Of a DNA stretch of 64,000 nt, positions 51,214 through 59,827 are shown piece after piece. The position numbers and the translations under genes are program-made. Origin of the DNA: Phycisphaerae bacterium (GTDB lineage Bacteria; Planctomycetota; Phycisphaerae; Phycisphaerales; SM1A02); assembly GCA_016795035.1 (NCBI GenBank), contig JAEUIT010000031.1, forward strand, positions 62,001 to 126,000. The letters run 5' to 3'. A model generated the notes under the pieces. It was given only the letters and a program-made list of their open reading frames with translations. It had not been told where the DNA came from and made no database searches. Numbering within the stretch: the stretch's first letter is position 1; each line of letters begins with the position of its first letter.

Positions 51214-53562
51214 TCACTCACCTCCCCTGTCGCTCGGCACGCCGACCGGGCCTTCGGTCGGTCGCGCGCTCGTGGCGGTCGGGCTCGGCATGCCGGCGAT
51301 CGCCGGTTCCGCCGCCGGAACCGCGACGGGCTTGTTGAGGTCGGTGCCGAGTCGCATGAGGTACGCGATGAGCGCGATCGCCTGACGATCTTCGACACCG
51401 GTCGGGCCGGTCTCGGCCGCGAGCTTCGCGGCGATCTCCTTGGCCTGCGCCCGCGCGAGCTCCTCGGCGTTGGCGACGTCGGCATCGGTGTACGGAACGC
51501 CGAGCGCCTTGAGCGCCTGCACCGAGGCGCCGATCTTCCCGAAGTTCAACTCCTTCGCGAGGAGATGCGGGTACGGCGGCATGATCGAGCCGGGGCTCGT
51601 GTCGGTCGGCAGCGCGAAGTGACGCCAGTGCCAGAGCGGTGACGACTTCGTCGTGCCGATGCGGGCGAGATCCGGACCGATGCGGCGCGAGCCCCAGAGG
51701 AACGGGTGGTCGTAGACGAACTCGCCGGCCTTCGAATACTCGCCGTAGCGCTCGGTCTCGGCGCGCATCGGGCGGATCATCTGCGAGTGGCAGTTGACGC
51801 AGCCTTCGGAGACGTAGATGTCGCGGCCGGCGCACTCGAGCGGCGTGAGCGGCGTGACCGTCGCGATCGTGGCGATGTCCGAGCGACGCGTGAACATCGG
51901 GATGATCTCGAAGAGCGACGCGCTGATGACGCCGATGCCGACCATCACCGTGAAGACGAGCGGAAGCCCTTCCCACGTGCGGTGCCAACGGAGTTGCGCG
52001 AAGACGTCGAGCTTGCGCGCGAAGTTCGTGACCGAACCCTGGGGCAGCTTGGACGGCGGAAGCGGCGGTTCACGGAAGCCTGCCGTGAGCGGCGCGGCCT
52101 CATGCACCGGCACGTCGTAGACGGCGGGGCGGCGCATCCAGGTCATGATCACGTTCACGAGGCAGAGGACCGCGCCGACGAGGTAGAGCGTGCCGCCGAG
52201 GACGCGAATCCAATAGAACGGGATGAGGATCGTGAGCGTCTCGATGAAGTCGGGGTATTCGAGCACGCCCTGTGCGTTGAACGACCGCCACATGAGGCCT
52301 TGCGTGAGGCCCGCGGCGTAGATCGGGATCACGTAGAGAAGGATGCCGATGGTGCCGATCCAGAAGTGGAGACCGACCCACGACGGCTTCGCGACGTCGG
52401 TCTGGAAGAGCCGCGGCAAGAGCCAATACACCATGCCGAAGCTCATGAAGCCGACCCAGCCGAGCGCGCCGGCGTGCACGTGGGCGATCGTCCAGTCGGT
52501 GTAGTGGCTGAGCGCGTTGACGCTCTTCACCGAGAGGAGCGGGCCTTCGAACGTCGACATGCCGTAGAAGGTCACGCCGACGACGAAGAACTTGAGAATC
52601 GGATCGGTGGCGACGCGGTTCCAGGCGCCGCGAAGCGTGAGCAGGCCGTTGAGCATGCCGCCCCACGACGGCATCCACAGCATCACGCTGAAGAGCATGC
52701 CGAGCGTCGACGCCCATTCGGGAACGGCCGTGTAGTGGAGGTGGTGCGGGCCCGCCCAGATGTAGATGAAGACGATCGTCCAGAAGTGCACGATCGAGAG
52801 CCGGTACGAGAACACCGGACGATCGGCGGCCTTCGGGAGGAAGTAGTACATGAGGCCGAGGAACGGCGTCGTGAGGAAGAACGCGACGGCGTTGTGGCCA
52901 TACCACCACTGCATGAACGCGTCCTGCGAGCCCGCGTAGATCGAGTAGCTCTTGAGCGCGCCGGCCGGCATCACCAGGTTGTTGAAGATGTAGAGGATCG
53001 CGATCGCGACGACCGTCGCGATGTAGAACCAGATGGCAACGTAGAGATGGCGTTCGCGGCGGACCGCCAGCGTGCCGAAGTAATTCACCGCGAAGACAAC
53101 CCACACGAGGACGACCGCGATGTCGATCGGCCACTCGAGTTCGGCGTACTCCTTGGCCTGGGTGAGGCCGAGCGGCAGCGTGAGCGCCGCCGACACGATG
53201 ATGAGCTGCCACCCCCAGAAGTGGATTCGCGACAAGAGGTCGCTGAACATCCGGGTCTTCAGCAACCGCTGCGACGAGTAGTAGATCGCCGCGAACACCG
53301 CGTTGCCGGCGAACGCGAAGATCACCGCGTTCGTGTGCAAGGGACGCAGGCGCCCGAAGCTCGTCCACTCGCTCCCCTGGAGCGAGAGGTTGAACATCGG
53401 ATTGACCATCTGGAGGGCGATGATGACGCCGACCAGCATGCCGACGACGCCCCAGACGACCGTCGCCATGACGAACTTGCGAACGACGTCGTCGTCGTAC
53501 GTGAAGCGCTCGAGGCCCGCAGATGCGGTGCCAGCGCTAGCGATACTCGCGTGCGAACTCAT
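51214..53562 (-). CDS. ccoNO: cbb3 cytochrome c oxidase, fused subunits I and II (CcoN-CcoO)
   Basis: 782 residues. The CcoN half (1-485) has about 12 membrane helices, with haem and CuB ligands visible in RPLHTNAV, GHNAVAF, AGPHHLHYT and AHVHAGALGW. A linker leads into CcoO (about 530-782) with one membrane helix and a single CVNCHSQMIRPM haem-c site, plus a Pro/Ala tail. The two are separate genes in proteobacteria but fused in some planctomycetes and Bacteroidetes. GGAGAG precedes the ATG, and the promoter lies at 53732-53760. Confidence 0.92.
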   Translation of the reverse strand: MSSHASIASAGTASAGLERFTYDDDVVRKFVMATVVWGVVGMLVGVIIALQMVNPMFNLSLQGSEWTSFGRLRPLHTNAVIFAFAGNAVFAAIYYSSQRLLKTRMFSDLLSRIHFWGWQLIIVSAALTLPLGLTQAKEYAELEWPIDIAVVLVWVVFAVNYFGTLAVRRERHLYVAIWFYIATVVAIAILYIFNNLVMPAGALKSYSIYAGSQDAFMQWWYGHNAVAFFLTTPFLGLMYYFLPKAADRPVFSYRLSIVHFWTIVFIYIWAGPHHLHYTAVPEWASTLGMLFSVMLWMPSWGGMLNGLLTLRGAWNRVATDPILKFFVVGVTFYGMSTFEGPLLSVKSVNALSHYTDWTIAHVHAGALGWVGFMSFGMVYWLLPRLFQTDVAKPSWVGLHFWIGTIGILLYVIPIYAAGLTQGLMWRSFNAQGVLEYPDFIETLTILIPFYWIRVLGGTLYLVGAVLCLVNVIMTWMRRPAVYDVPVHEAAPLTAGFREPPLPPSKLPQGSVTNFARKLDVFAQLRWHRTWEGLPLVFTVMVGIGVISASLFEIIPMFTRRSDIATIATVTPLTPLECAGRDIYVSEGCVNCHSQMIRPMRAETERYGEYSKAGEFVYDHPFLWGSRRIGPDLARIGTTKSSPLWHWRHFALPTDTSPGSIMPPYPHLLAKELNFGKIGASVQALKALGVPYTDADVANAEELARAQAKEIAAKLAAETGPTGVEDRQAIALIAYLMRLGTDLNKPVAVPAAEPAIAGMPSPTATSARPTEGPVGVPSDRGGE

Positions 53563-54100
53563 ATGGACTCTCCGTGATCCAGGCTGGGCGGCTGAGTGAG
53601 AGATCTCAGGAAACGCCGAGCGACAATTCCGGGTTTCAAGGCTTGCACGTCGTCCCGCGACTCGTCGCGGAGCAGACTTCCGAGGAATCTCAGCGAAAGG
53701 CCGTGTACGCCTCTTGCGTGAATTGACGACCTTTATATCATTGATTCATCGGCATGTCGAGGGTTGACGATCACTCGTCGCCAAAAACTGCCGAAGTTTG
53801 GTCGGTTGCGTGGTGAGGACCGCCGCCGGTGGGCTGCGGAAGTCGCGTTTGCACCACGGGAATCGCGTTTCTTGGCCCACATCGACCGTCGCGCGCGTTG
53901 CCGTCGTCGCGACGTACTGGCTCGACAACTCTCTCGTGAACCCCGCACCGGATAACGCTCTGTCTGCCTATGACCGCAATCAGCGCGCGGCCTTGGGTGT
54001 ACTGTCTTCTTCTGAACCCGGATCTTTGGATCTTTTATCCGGCAGTGATCACGCGGGTGACGACTCGACCGCCCATACGGCTCTCTCGGGAATCCACGAC
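53563..54100. other. Divergent control region of ccoNO and the Rrf2 gene
   Basis: 538 bases. It holds the leftward promoter at 53732-53760 and a long stretch with an open but unconvincing frame ahead of the Rrf2 start. I see no symmetrical FNR box (TTGAT-N4-ATCAA). Confidence 0.45.
53732..53760 (-). promoter_or_regulatory. Likely sigma-70 promoter of the cco operon
   Basis: On the minus strand TCGACA (53755-53760) and TATAAA (53732-53737) are spaced by exactly 17 bases, one and one mismatch from consensus. A leader of about 165 bases follows before ccoNO. The region is the most AT-rich nearby. Confidence 0.5.
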
Positions 54101-54595
54101 ATGTACGGAAAGCAAACAGAACGCGCCATCGCCGCCATGAGCCGCCTCGCCGAGGTGTGGGACGGCGGCAAGACTCGACTCTCCGCCGGAGACATCGCCG
54201 AACAGCGGTCGCTGCCGAAAGCGATGGTCGCGAAGCTCCTGACCGTTCTGTCGCAAGCGGGGCTCGTGAGCGGTTCGCCCGGACCTGGCGGCGGATACTC
54301 GCTCGCCCGGCGCCCCGATCAGATCACGCTCAACGATGTGTACGTGCTTTTCGAACGCGACGACACGAGCCCGCTCTGCCCCTTCGGCGGCGGCGTGTGC
54401 GGCGTGGGCGACCCGTGTGCGATACACGACAAGCTCGTGACGATGCAAGGCTCGATCAAGGGCTGGCTCATCGCCACGACGTTCGAGATCTTCCGCGAGG
54501 CGGCGCAGGACAAGGGACTCAAGCCGACGCCGCGCGATACGTCGCCGGCGGGTGAGCGGCAGTCGTACCGTGCCCCAAAGCACAAAGGGGTGTAG
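54101..54595 (+). CDS. Rrf2-family Fe-S transcription regulator
   Basis: 164 residues from ATG 54101. Rrf2 winged helix (about 1-80): MYGKQTERAIAAMSRLAEV, SAGDIAEQRSLPKAMVAKLLTVLSQAGLV and the wing GPGGGYSLAR. Three cysteines in CPFGGGVCGVGDPC (C-x6-C-x5-C) can hold an iron-sulfur cluster, as in IscR/NsrR/RsrR. Divergent from the cbb3 operon, so it probably controls it in response to oxygen, NO or Fe-S status (inference). Confidence 0.87.
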   Translation: MYGKQTERAIAAMSRLAEVWDGGKTRLSAGDIAEQRSLPKAMVAKLLTVLSQAGLVSGSPGPGGGYSLARRPDQITLNDVYVLFERDDTSPLCPFGGGVCGVGDPCAIHDKLVTMQGSIKGWLIATTFEIFREAAQDKGLKPTPRDTSPAGERQSYRAPKHKGV

Positions 54596-54606
54596 GGCGC
54601 GGAGGT

Positions 54607-55166
54607 GGGCTCACTGGAGCCGACCGTTGCGTGCACGGCGCTCGCTTAAGGCGGGTGCCGGGCGGCTCAGTTCGCCGGCAACTTCCGTCCCAAGGCATCG
54701 GCGTCGATGCGGGGTCGCGGCAGGGCTTCGTCCTTTCGACCTGAAGGTCGACGGTGATCTTGGCATGAGGGGGCTCACTGGAGCCGACCGTTGCGTGCAC
54801 GGCGCTCGCTTAAGGCGGGTGCCGGGCGGCTCAGTTCGCCGGCAACTTCCGTCCCAAGGCGGCGGCGTCGACTGATCTTCTCGGGCCGTCACTAATGCGC
54901 CGGCGCTCTGCGACAACGCCCGGGGTCGCGGCAGGGCTTCGTCCTTTCGACCTGAAGGTCGACGGTGATCTTGGCATGAGGGGGCTCACTGGAGCCGACC
55001 GTTGCGTGCACGGCGCTCGCTTGAGGCGGGCGCCGGGCGGCTCAGTTCGCCGGCAAACTCCTCTCGGCGGGCGTTGGCCTCGTCTGATCGTGACGCGCCG
55101 TCACTACCGCGCCGGCGCTCTGCGACGACGCGCGGGGTCGCGGCAAGGCTTCGTCACTTCGACCTG
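54607..55166. repeat. Three-fold decayed tandem repeat with copies of a gene's 3' end
   Basis: Unit A (90 bases, hairpin-rich) occurs at 54607-54696, 54771-54860 and about 54982-55057. Unit C (60 bases) occurs at 54711-54770 and 54922-54981, and its first half again at 55134-55166, where it is the true 3' end of the glycosyltransferase gene. Unit C is that gene end joined to 55227-55253 with about 60 bases deleted. A and C alternate with variable B segments. No transposase is present. Confidence 0.85.
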
Positions 55167-56815
55167 CCCACTTGCACCACCACATACCTTCGGCCGAAGA
55201 AGCCCGGCACCTCCGCGACCGGCGGCAGGTCGACGGTGATCTCGGGCATCAGGCGTTGCAGCTCTTCCCACTCGACGTCCTCGATCACGGCCCCGCGCGA
55301 CGCTGACATCGCCTCGCCGATCGTCCACGAGGGCGGATTGCCGCCGAGCTCGCGCACCGCGCCGCGGCGGTAGAAACTCCGCGTTGCATCGGTCGTGCCG
55401 ACGACGAAGATCGGCGCGTCGTCGCCGAAATGCTCGCGCAGGGTCGCCGCCAGGAGTGCCGGCGATTCGCGCCGCGTGGCGACATTCTCGAGGTGGAACG
55501 CGAGCATCCACGAGCCCGCGAAGCCGAGCCATGCCACGACCAGTCCGGTGCGCCGCGCACGGGGCGAGCGCCACGAGACGACAAGCCAAAGCGCGCCGAG
55601 GAGAGCGGGGACGAAGAGCGCTGACGCGCCCGGCTGCAACGCCGAGAGATCGACGCGACCCGGGGCGAGCGCGTCGGCGATGCGCGGGCCGACGATCGCG
55701 CCAATCGCGGCGAGGCCCACGGTCGTGAGGACCGTCCAGCGGACATCGGGCGGACGGTAGTACGTGGGTCCGTGGCCGACCCATTGCCGAGCGAGCATGA
55801 TCGCCACGAGGATCGCGAGAGGCGGCGCGACCGGCGCGATGTACGTCGGCAGCTTGCCCGACGAGAGGCTGAACCCGATGAGGGGGAGAAGGACGGCAAC
55901 GACGAGGAGCGCCTCGAACGAGCCGGTCCGGAGCGATCGCCACGAGTCGCGCCATGAGAGGTTCGACCACGGCAGCGTGAGCATCGCCGTCGCCGGGAAG
56001 AGTCCGACCAAGAAGACCGGCGCGTAGAACCACCAAGGATCGCGCTTTCCGAGCTCCCCGCTCACGCGGCCGATCGACTGCATGCGCCAGGTCTCCGTGA
56101 GTCGATCGAGGAGCGCCGCGTCGCGCAGCCAGAGCGCCGTCACCCACGCCGCGACCGGCAGCGCGGCAAGCGGCATGCCCCACCACGGCTGCAACGCGGA
56201 GAGCGAGCGGAGATCGCCCGCCACCATGCGCCACACGACGAGCGTCGCAAGCGGACCGATCGCCACGGGCCCCTTGGTGAGCGCGGCAAGGCCGAGGCAC
56301 AGCCAGAATCCGGCGATAGCCCAGCGACTCCGCGTCTCCCCTGCAACGACGAGATAGCCGAGGACCGTCGCGAGCGTCCAGAGAAACGTCAGCAACGAGT
56401 CGGTCGCGCCGATGCGCGACACGAACATGAAGATGGGCAGGATTCCGAGGAGAAGCGTGGCGCCGACGGCCGCCGCGTCGCCGCGCAGCCGTCGCGTGAT
56501 CGCGAAGGCGACCCCGAGCGTGGCCACCGCTGCGAGGAGCGACGGCAACCGGGCCGCCATCTCGGTGCGCCCGAGCGCGGCGATGCCGACGGCTTCGGCC
56601 CAGTACGCCAGCGGCGGCTTCGTCAGGTGCGGCTTGCCACCGAGCGTCGGAACGATCCAGTTGCCCGACTCGGCCATCGTCGCCGCGACGACCGCGTAGC
56701 GCCCTTCGTCCGAGGGATACAGCGGATGGTCGACGGCGCTCCAGGTGACGAGGAGCGCGGCGACCAGCACGGCAAGCCACGAGCGCCTTGATCTCGCGGC
56801 CTGCAACGCGGTCAT
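55154..56815 (-). CDS. ArnT-like GT39/GT83 family membrane glycosyltransferase
   Basis: 553 residues from an ATG overlapping the upstream stop by four bases. About 11-12 membrane helices. The first periplasmic loop has the catalytic Asp in YPSDEGRYA, and HLTKPPLAYW is present, as in ArnT and related polyprenyl-phosphate sugar transferases. A C-terminal periplasmic domain (about 435-553) follows. The acceptor is unknown. Partial copies of its 3' end lie just downstream. Confidence 0.85.
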   Translation of the reverse strand: MTALQAARSRRSWLAVLVAALLVTWSAVDHPLYPSDEGRYAVVAATMAESGNWIVPTLGGKPHLTKPPLAYWAEAVGIAALGRTEMAARLPSLLAAVATLGVAFAITRRLRGDAAAVGATLLLGILPIFMFVSRIGATDSLLTFLWTLATVLGYLVVAGETRSRWAIAGFWLCLGLAALTKGPVAIGPLATLVVWRMVAGDLRSLSALQPWWGMPLAALPVAAWVTALWLRDAALLDRLTETWRMQSIGRVSGELGKRDPWWFYAPVFLVGLFPATAMLTLPWSNLSWRDSWRSLRTGSFEALLVVAVLLPLIGFSLSSGKLPTYIAPVAPPLAILVAIMLARQWVGHGPTYYRPPDVRWTVLTTVGLAAIGAIVGPRIADALAPGRVDLSALQPGASALFVPALLGALWLVVSWRSPRARRTGLVVAWLGFAGSWMLAFHLENVATRRESPALLAATLREHFGDDAPIFVVGTTDATRSFYRRGAVRELGGNPPSWTIGEAMSASRGAVIEDVEWEELQRLMPEITVDLPPVAEVPGFFGRRYVVVQVGRSK

Positions 56816-57312
56816 CGCGTGAGGATCACGCGTGCCTCGCCGCAATCGATGACGACGCCCTCCGTCGTGCGCTTGACGGTGCGGGCGAGCGGCAGCGCCT
56901 CGAGAAGGTCCGCCTCGAACGCCATGGCGTCCTCGGGCCCGGCCATGCGCGTGGTCGCGATCCGATCGATCGCGATCGCGCCGACGTCGCGCTCACCGGG
57001 CGAGAAGGAGTAGTGCCCGGTTCCCTTGTTCACGCCGGTGAAGATCAGCATGCGTCCGCCCGCCGCGCCGACCGGCGGATCGAAGCTCAGGGTTGGCGTG
57101 CGCGGCGGTCCCTTCCCTTCCGGCACGGCCGGCTTGATCAGGCCCGCGCCGCCGAGCGTCTCGATGCCGACGACGTTCCAGGATCCGGAGATGGAGAGCG
57201 GCATGACGAGCGGCGCCGTATCGCCCTTCTTCGTCGCGTTCGGGTCGGCCGCGCATCCCACGGCGAGCGAACTCGCGATGCATGCGAGGCCGAGGAGGAT
57301 TGGGAATCGCAT
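56812..57312 (-). CDS. META-domain lipoprotein
   Basis: 166 residues from ATG 57312. Lipoprotein signal with lipobox LAVGC, then a META (HslJ-like) domain beginning GSWNVVGIETLGG. Function unknown; likely periplasmic or outer-membrane. Coupled to the glycosyltransferase gene by a four-base ATGA overlap. Confidence 0.72.
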   Translation of the reverse strand: MRFPILLGLACIASSLAVGCAADPNATKKGDTAPLVMPLSISGSWNVVGIETLGGAGLIKPAVPEGKGPPRTPTLSFDPPVGAAGGRMLIFTGVNKGTGHYSFSPGERDVGAIAIDRIATTRMAGPEDAMAFEADLLEALPLARTVKRTTEGVVIDCGEARVILTR

Positions 57313-57359
57313 GCGCGGCACTGTACCGACCGATCCGCACAAACCGATAGCATCCCGTC

Positions 57360-58913
57360 ATGACCGTGTCCGAGGCAGAACGGGAGACGGAACAGGCGTC
57401 GCCGCGTCGCTGGCTGGTGCTCTTCGCCATGACCGGGTCGCTGGCGATGATCCTCCTCGACGTCACCGTGGTCGGGGTCGCGCTCCCGCGCATCAGGACC
57501 GATCTGTCGCTCGCGGCCTCGTCGTGGGACGCCGGCGTGTGGGTCATGAACGGCTACACGCTCGCGCTCGCGTCGCTCGTGGCGCTCGGGGGCCGCGTGG
57601 CCGACAGCTTCGGCCGCGTGCGCTCGTTCGTCGTGGGCGTGACGCTCTTCGCGATCGCAAGCGCGCTGTGCGGCCTGGCGACGGACGGCGTCACGCTCGT
57701 CGCCGCGCGCGTGCTCCAGGGCGTCGCCGCGGCCATCATGCAGCCCGCGAGCTCCACGCTCGTCATCTCGAGCTTCGCCCCGGGCGAGCGCGGGAAGGCG
57801 ATGGGGATCTATGTCGGCATCCCGATGCTCTTCCTGGCGCTCGGGCCCGTGATCGGCGGACTGCTCACGGAGTACGTCTCCTGGCGCGCCTGCTTCTACA
57901 TCAATCTCCCCGTTGCAGCCGCCGCGCTCTACCTGACGATGCGGGCGAAGCCCGACAACGGCCCGCGCGCTCCACGCGGCTTCGATCCGTTCGGCGCCGC
58001 GATCTACCTGCTCGGCCTTCCCGCGTTCGTCTTCGCGTTGCAGCAGTCGGGCGCGTGGGGCTGGAGCCACCCGCTCGTCCGCTGGCCGCTCATCGGCGGC
58101 GCGATATGCCTCGTCGTCTTCATGCTGACGGAATGGCGTCGCGAGCGTCCGCTCGTGGCGGTGCGTCTCTTTGAGGATCGCGGTTTCCTCGGCAACGCGC
58201 TCGTCCTCTTCCTCATGCAGTTCGCGATGACGGGACAGGTCATCTACATGAGCGGCTGGCTCCAGGCGGGGCTCGGCTTCACGCCGTCGCGCGCGGGTGC
58301 GGCGCTGATGCCGATGCTGATCCCCGTGCTTGTCGTCGTCCAGATCGCCGGTCGCATGTACGACAAAGTGGGCGTCCGACGCCCCGTGCTCCTCGGGACG
58401 ACGCTGGCGACGATCGGCCTCGCCATCGAGGCCCTCTCGATCCCCACCGGCACGTATCTCCTCGTTGCAGCCGGCATGGCGGTCTTCGGGACCGGCATCG
58501 GGTTCACGATGAGCCCGACCAACACCGACGCGCTCTCGCGCGTCGGCGGCGAGCGGCGCGGTCAGGCGTCGGGCTTGCTCGGCACGATGCGCCAGGTCGG
58601 CGCGTCCCTCGGCATCGCGCTCGTCGGGGCGGCCGTTGCGGCAGCCCAGTCGCGCGCGATTCGCCCGTGGATGCCCGACGACCCGGACACCGCGCGAGTC
58701 GTGACCGAGGCCGTGCGCGGCGATGCGACGCAGATGGACTCCCTCCTCGCGACCCCGGACCTGCACGCCCACGCCCAGTTCGCACTCGCGCAAGGCACGG
58801 CGACGGGGCAATGGGTCGCGTGCGTCTCGATCGCGCTCGCGCTGCTCGCGGCCCTCGCGTTCGTCCGATCCCCTGCCCGGCCGGCGACGATGGCCGCGGA
58901 GACTCCGGCGTGA
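57360..58913 (+). CDS. DHA2-family (EmrB/QacA-like) MFS drug exporter
   Basis: 517 residues, about 14 membrane helices. Motif C region (GPVIGGLLTEYVSWRACFYINLP) and the first-helix LDVTVVGVALPRI motif match DHA2 antiporters. It probably exports hydrophobic compounds by proton exchange. The GNAT gene overlaps its 3' end. Confidence 0.88.
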   Translation: MTVSEAERETEQASPRRWLVLFAMTGSLAMILLDVTVVGVALPRIRTDLSLAASSWDAGVWVMNGYTLALASLVALGGRVADSFGRVRSFVVGVTLFAIASALCGLATDGVTLVAARVLQGVAAAIMQPASSTLVISSFAPGERGKAMGIYVGIPMLFLALGPVIGGLLTEYVSWRACFYINLPVAAAALYLTMRAKPDNGPRAPRGFDPFGAAIYLLGLPAFVFALQQSGAWGWSHPLVRWPLIGGAICLVVFMLTEWRRERPLVAVRLFEDRGFLGNALVLFLMQFAMTGQVIYMSGWLQAGLGFTPSRAGAALMPMLIPVLVVVQIAGRMYDKVGVRRPVLLGTTLATIGLAIEALSIPTGTYLLVAAGMAVFGTGIGFTMSPTNTDALSRVGGERRGQASGLLGTMRQVGASLGIALVGAAVAAAQSRAIRPWMPDDPDTARVVTEAVRGDATQMDSLLATPDLHAHAQFALAQGTATGQWVACVSIALALLAALAFVRSPARPATMAAETPA

Positions 58914-59554
58914 CCGCGCGATCGCGCACGTCGTCGCGCGCCGCGCCGATCGGCGTCGGCCTGCGTGGACTCGACAAGGCGATCCGCTGCGGCGAGCGCA
59001 CGTTTCTTCGCCTTCCGCTGCCGTCCGATCGCGCCGAGTTCTGCGCCATGCGCACGCGCTCGCTCCGACGGCTTCGCCCTTGGGAGCCGAAGCCCCCGCG
59101 CGGCAAGGGGTCGCCCGACGACTTCTTCACGCGGCTGCTTTCCTTCCGTCGCTCGTCGATCAGCCGCAAGCTGCTCCTCTGCCTCTCGGAGGACGGTGCG
59201 ATCGCCGGCGTGTGCAGCCTGAACGAGATCGTGCGCGGCGCGCTCGAGGGCTGCTTCGCCGGCTGGTGGATCGGCGATCCGTACGAGGGCCGAGGCTACA
59301 TGCGCGAAGGGCTCACGCTCCTCCTCGAGCACGCTTTCCTCGATCTTCGCCTGCACCGCGTCGAGGCGAACATCCGACCGGAGAACGTGCGCTCGAAGCG
59401 CACCGCCGAGGCCGTCGGCTTCGCGCGCGAAGGCTATTCGCCGAAGTACCTCCAGATCGACGGCGAGTGGTGCGACCACGAGCGCTGGGCGGTCCGCTCC
59501 GACGAGTGGCTAGCCACGCGGAAGGCAAGTCGCCGGCGCGGCGCCCGCGGATAG
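58910..59554 (+). CDS. RimJ/RimL-type GNAT acetyltransferase
   Basis: 214 residues from a GTG overlapping the MFS stop by four bases (GTGA). GNAT fold with acetyl-CoA loop GDPYEGRGYMREG and the RimJ-type LHRVEANIRPENVRSKRTAEAVGF followed by EGYSPKYLQIDGEW. It may acetylate a ribosomal protein N-terminus or an antibiotic; the pairing with an exporter allows a resistance role (inference). Confidence 0.87.
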   Translation: MTARSRTSSRAAPIGVGLRGLDKAIRCGERTFLRLPLPSDRAEFCAMRTRSLRRLRPWEPKPPRGKGSPDDFFTRLLSFRRSSISRKLLLCLSEDGAIAGVCSLNEIVRGALEGCFAGWWIGDPYEGRGYMREGLTLLLEHAFLDLRLHRVEANIRPENVRSKRTAEAVGFAREGYSPKYLQIDGEWCDHERWAVRSDEWLATRKASRRRGARG

Positions 59555-59827
59555 GCGTCAGGCCCGGATCTGTCGCGTGATGCTCGGATCCGTGAATCGA
59601 CCTCCATTCAGGCCCGCGGGCAACGCAGAACGCCACGTTGCAGGTCGAGGGCGAACAGGCTCCGTCGCGCACCCGAGCGGGCGGCGGCCGTCCGCGGTCC
59701 CGGCCCGCGTCACATCCGCTCGGCTTCCACGCTTTGCTCCCTGGACGGGGGCGTTGACGCGCCGCGTCGGCCGCCGACGCCCAGCCCGCCCATTCGTCGA
59801 TCCGCACCATTTCGCAAGGAGCATCCG
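59555..59827. other. Intergenic region with a dispersed word
   Basis: 273 bases without a believable gene. It contains one word on the minus strand (59636-59643) and the AAGGAG ribosome-binding site of the next gene. Confidence 0.4.

Noticed and set aside
53738..53754. FNR-like box near the cco promoter
   Set aside because: Only one half resembles TTGAT; the second half-site is absent.
53798..54100. N-terminal extension of the Rrf2 gene
   Set aside because: Rrf2 proteins begin at the helix starting MYGKQTERA; the upstream part lacks similarity and lies in the control region.
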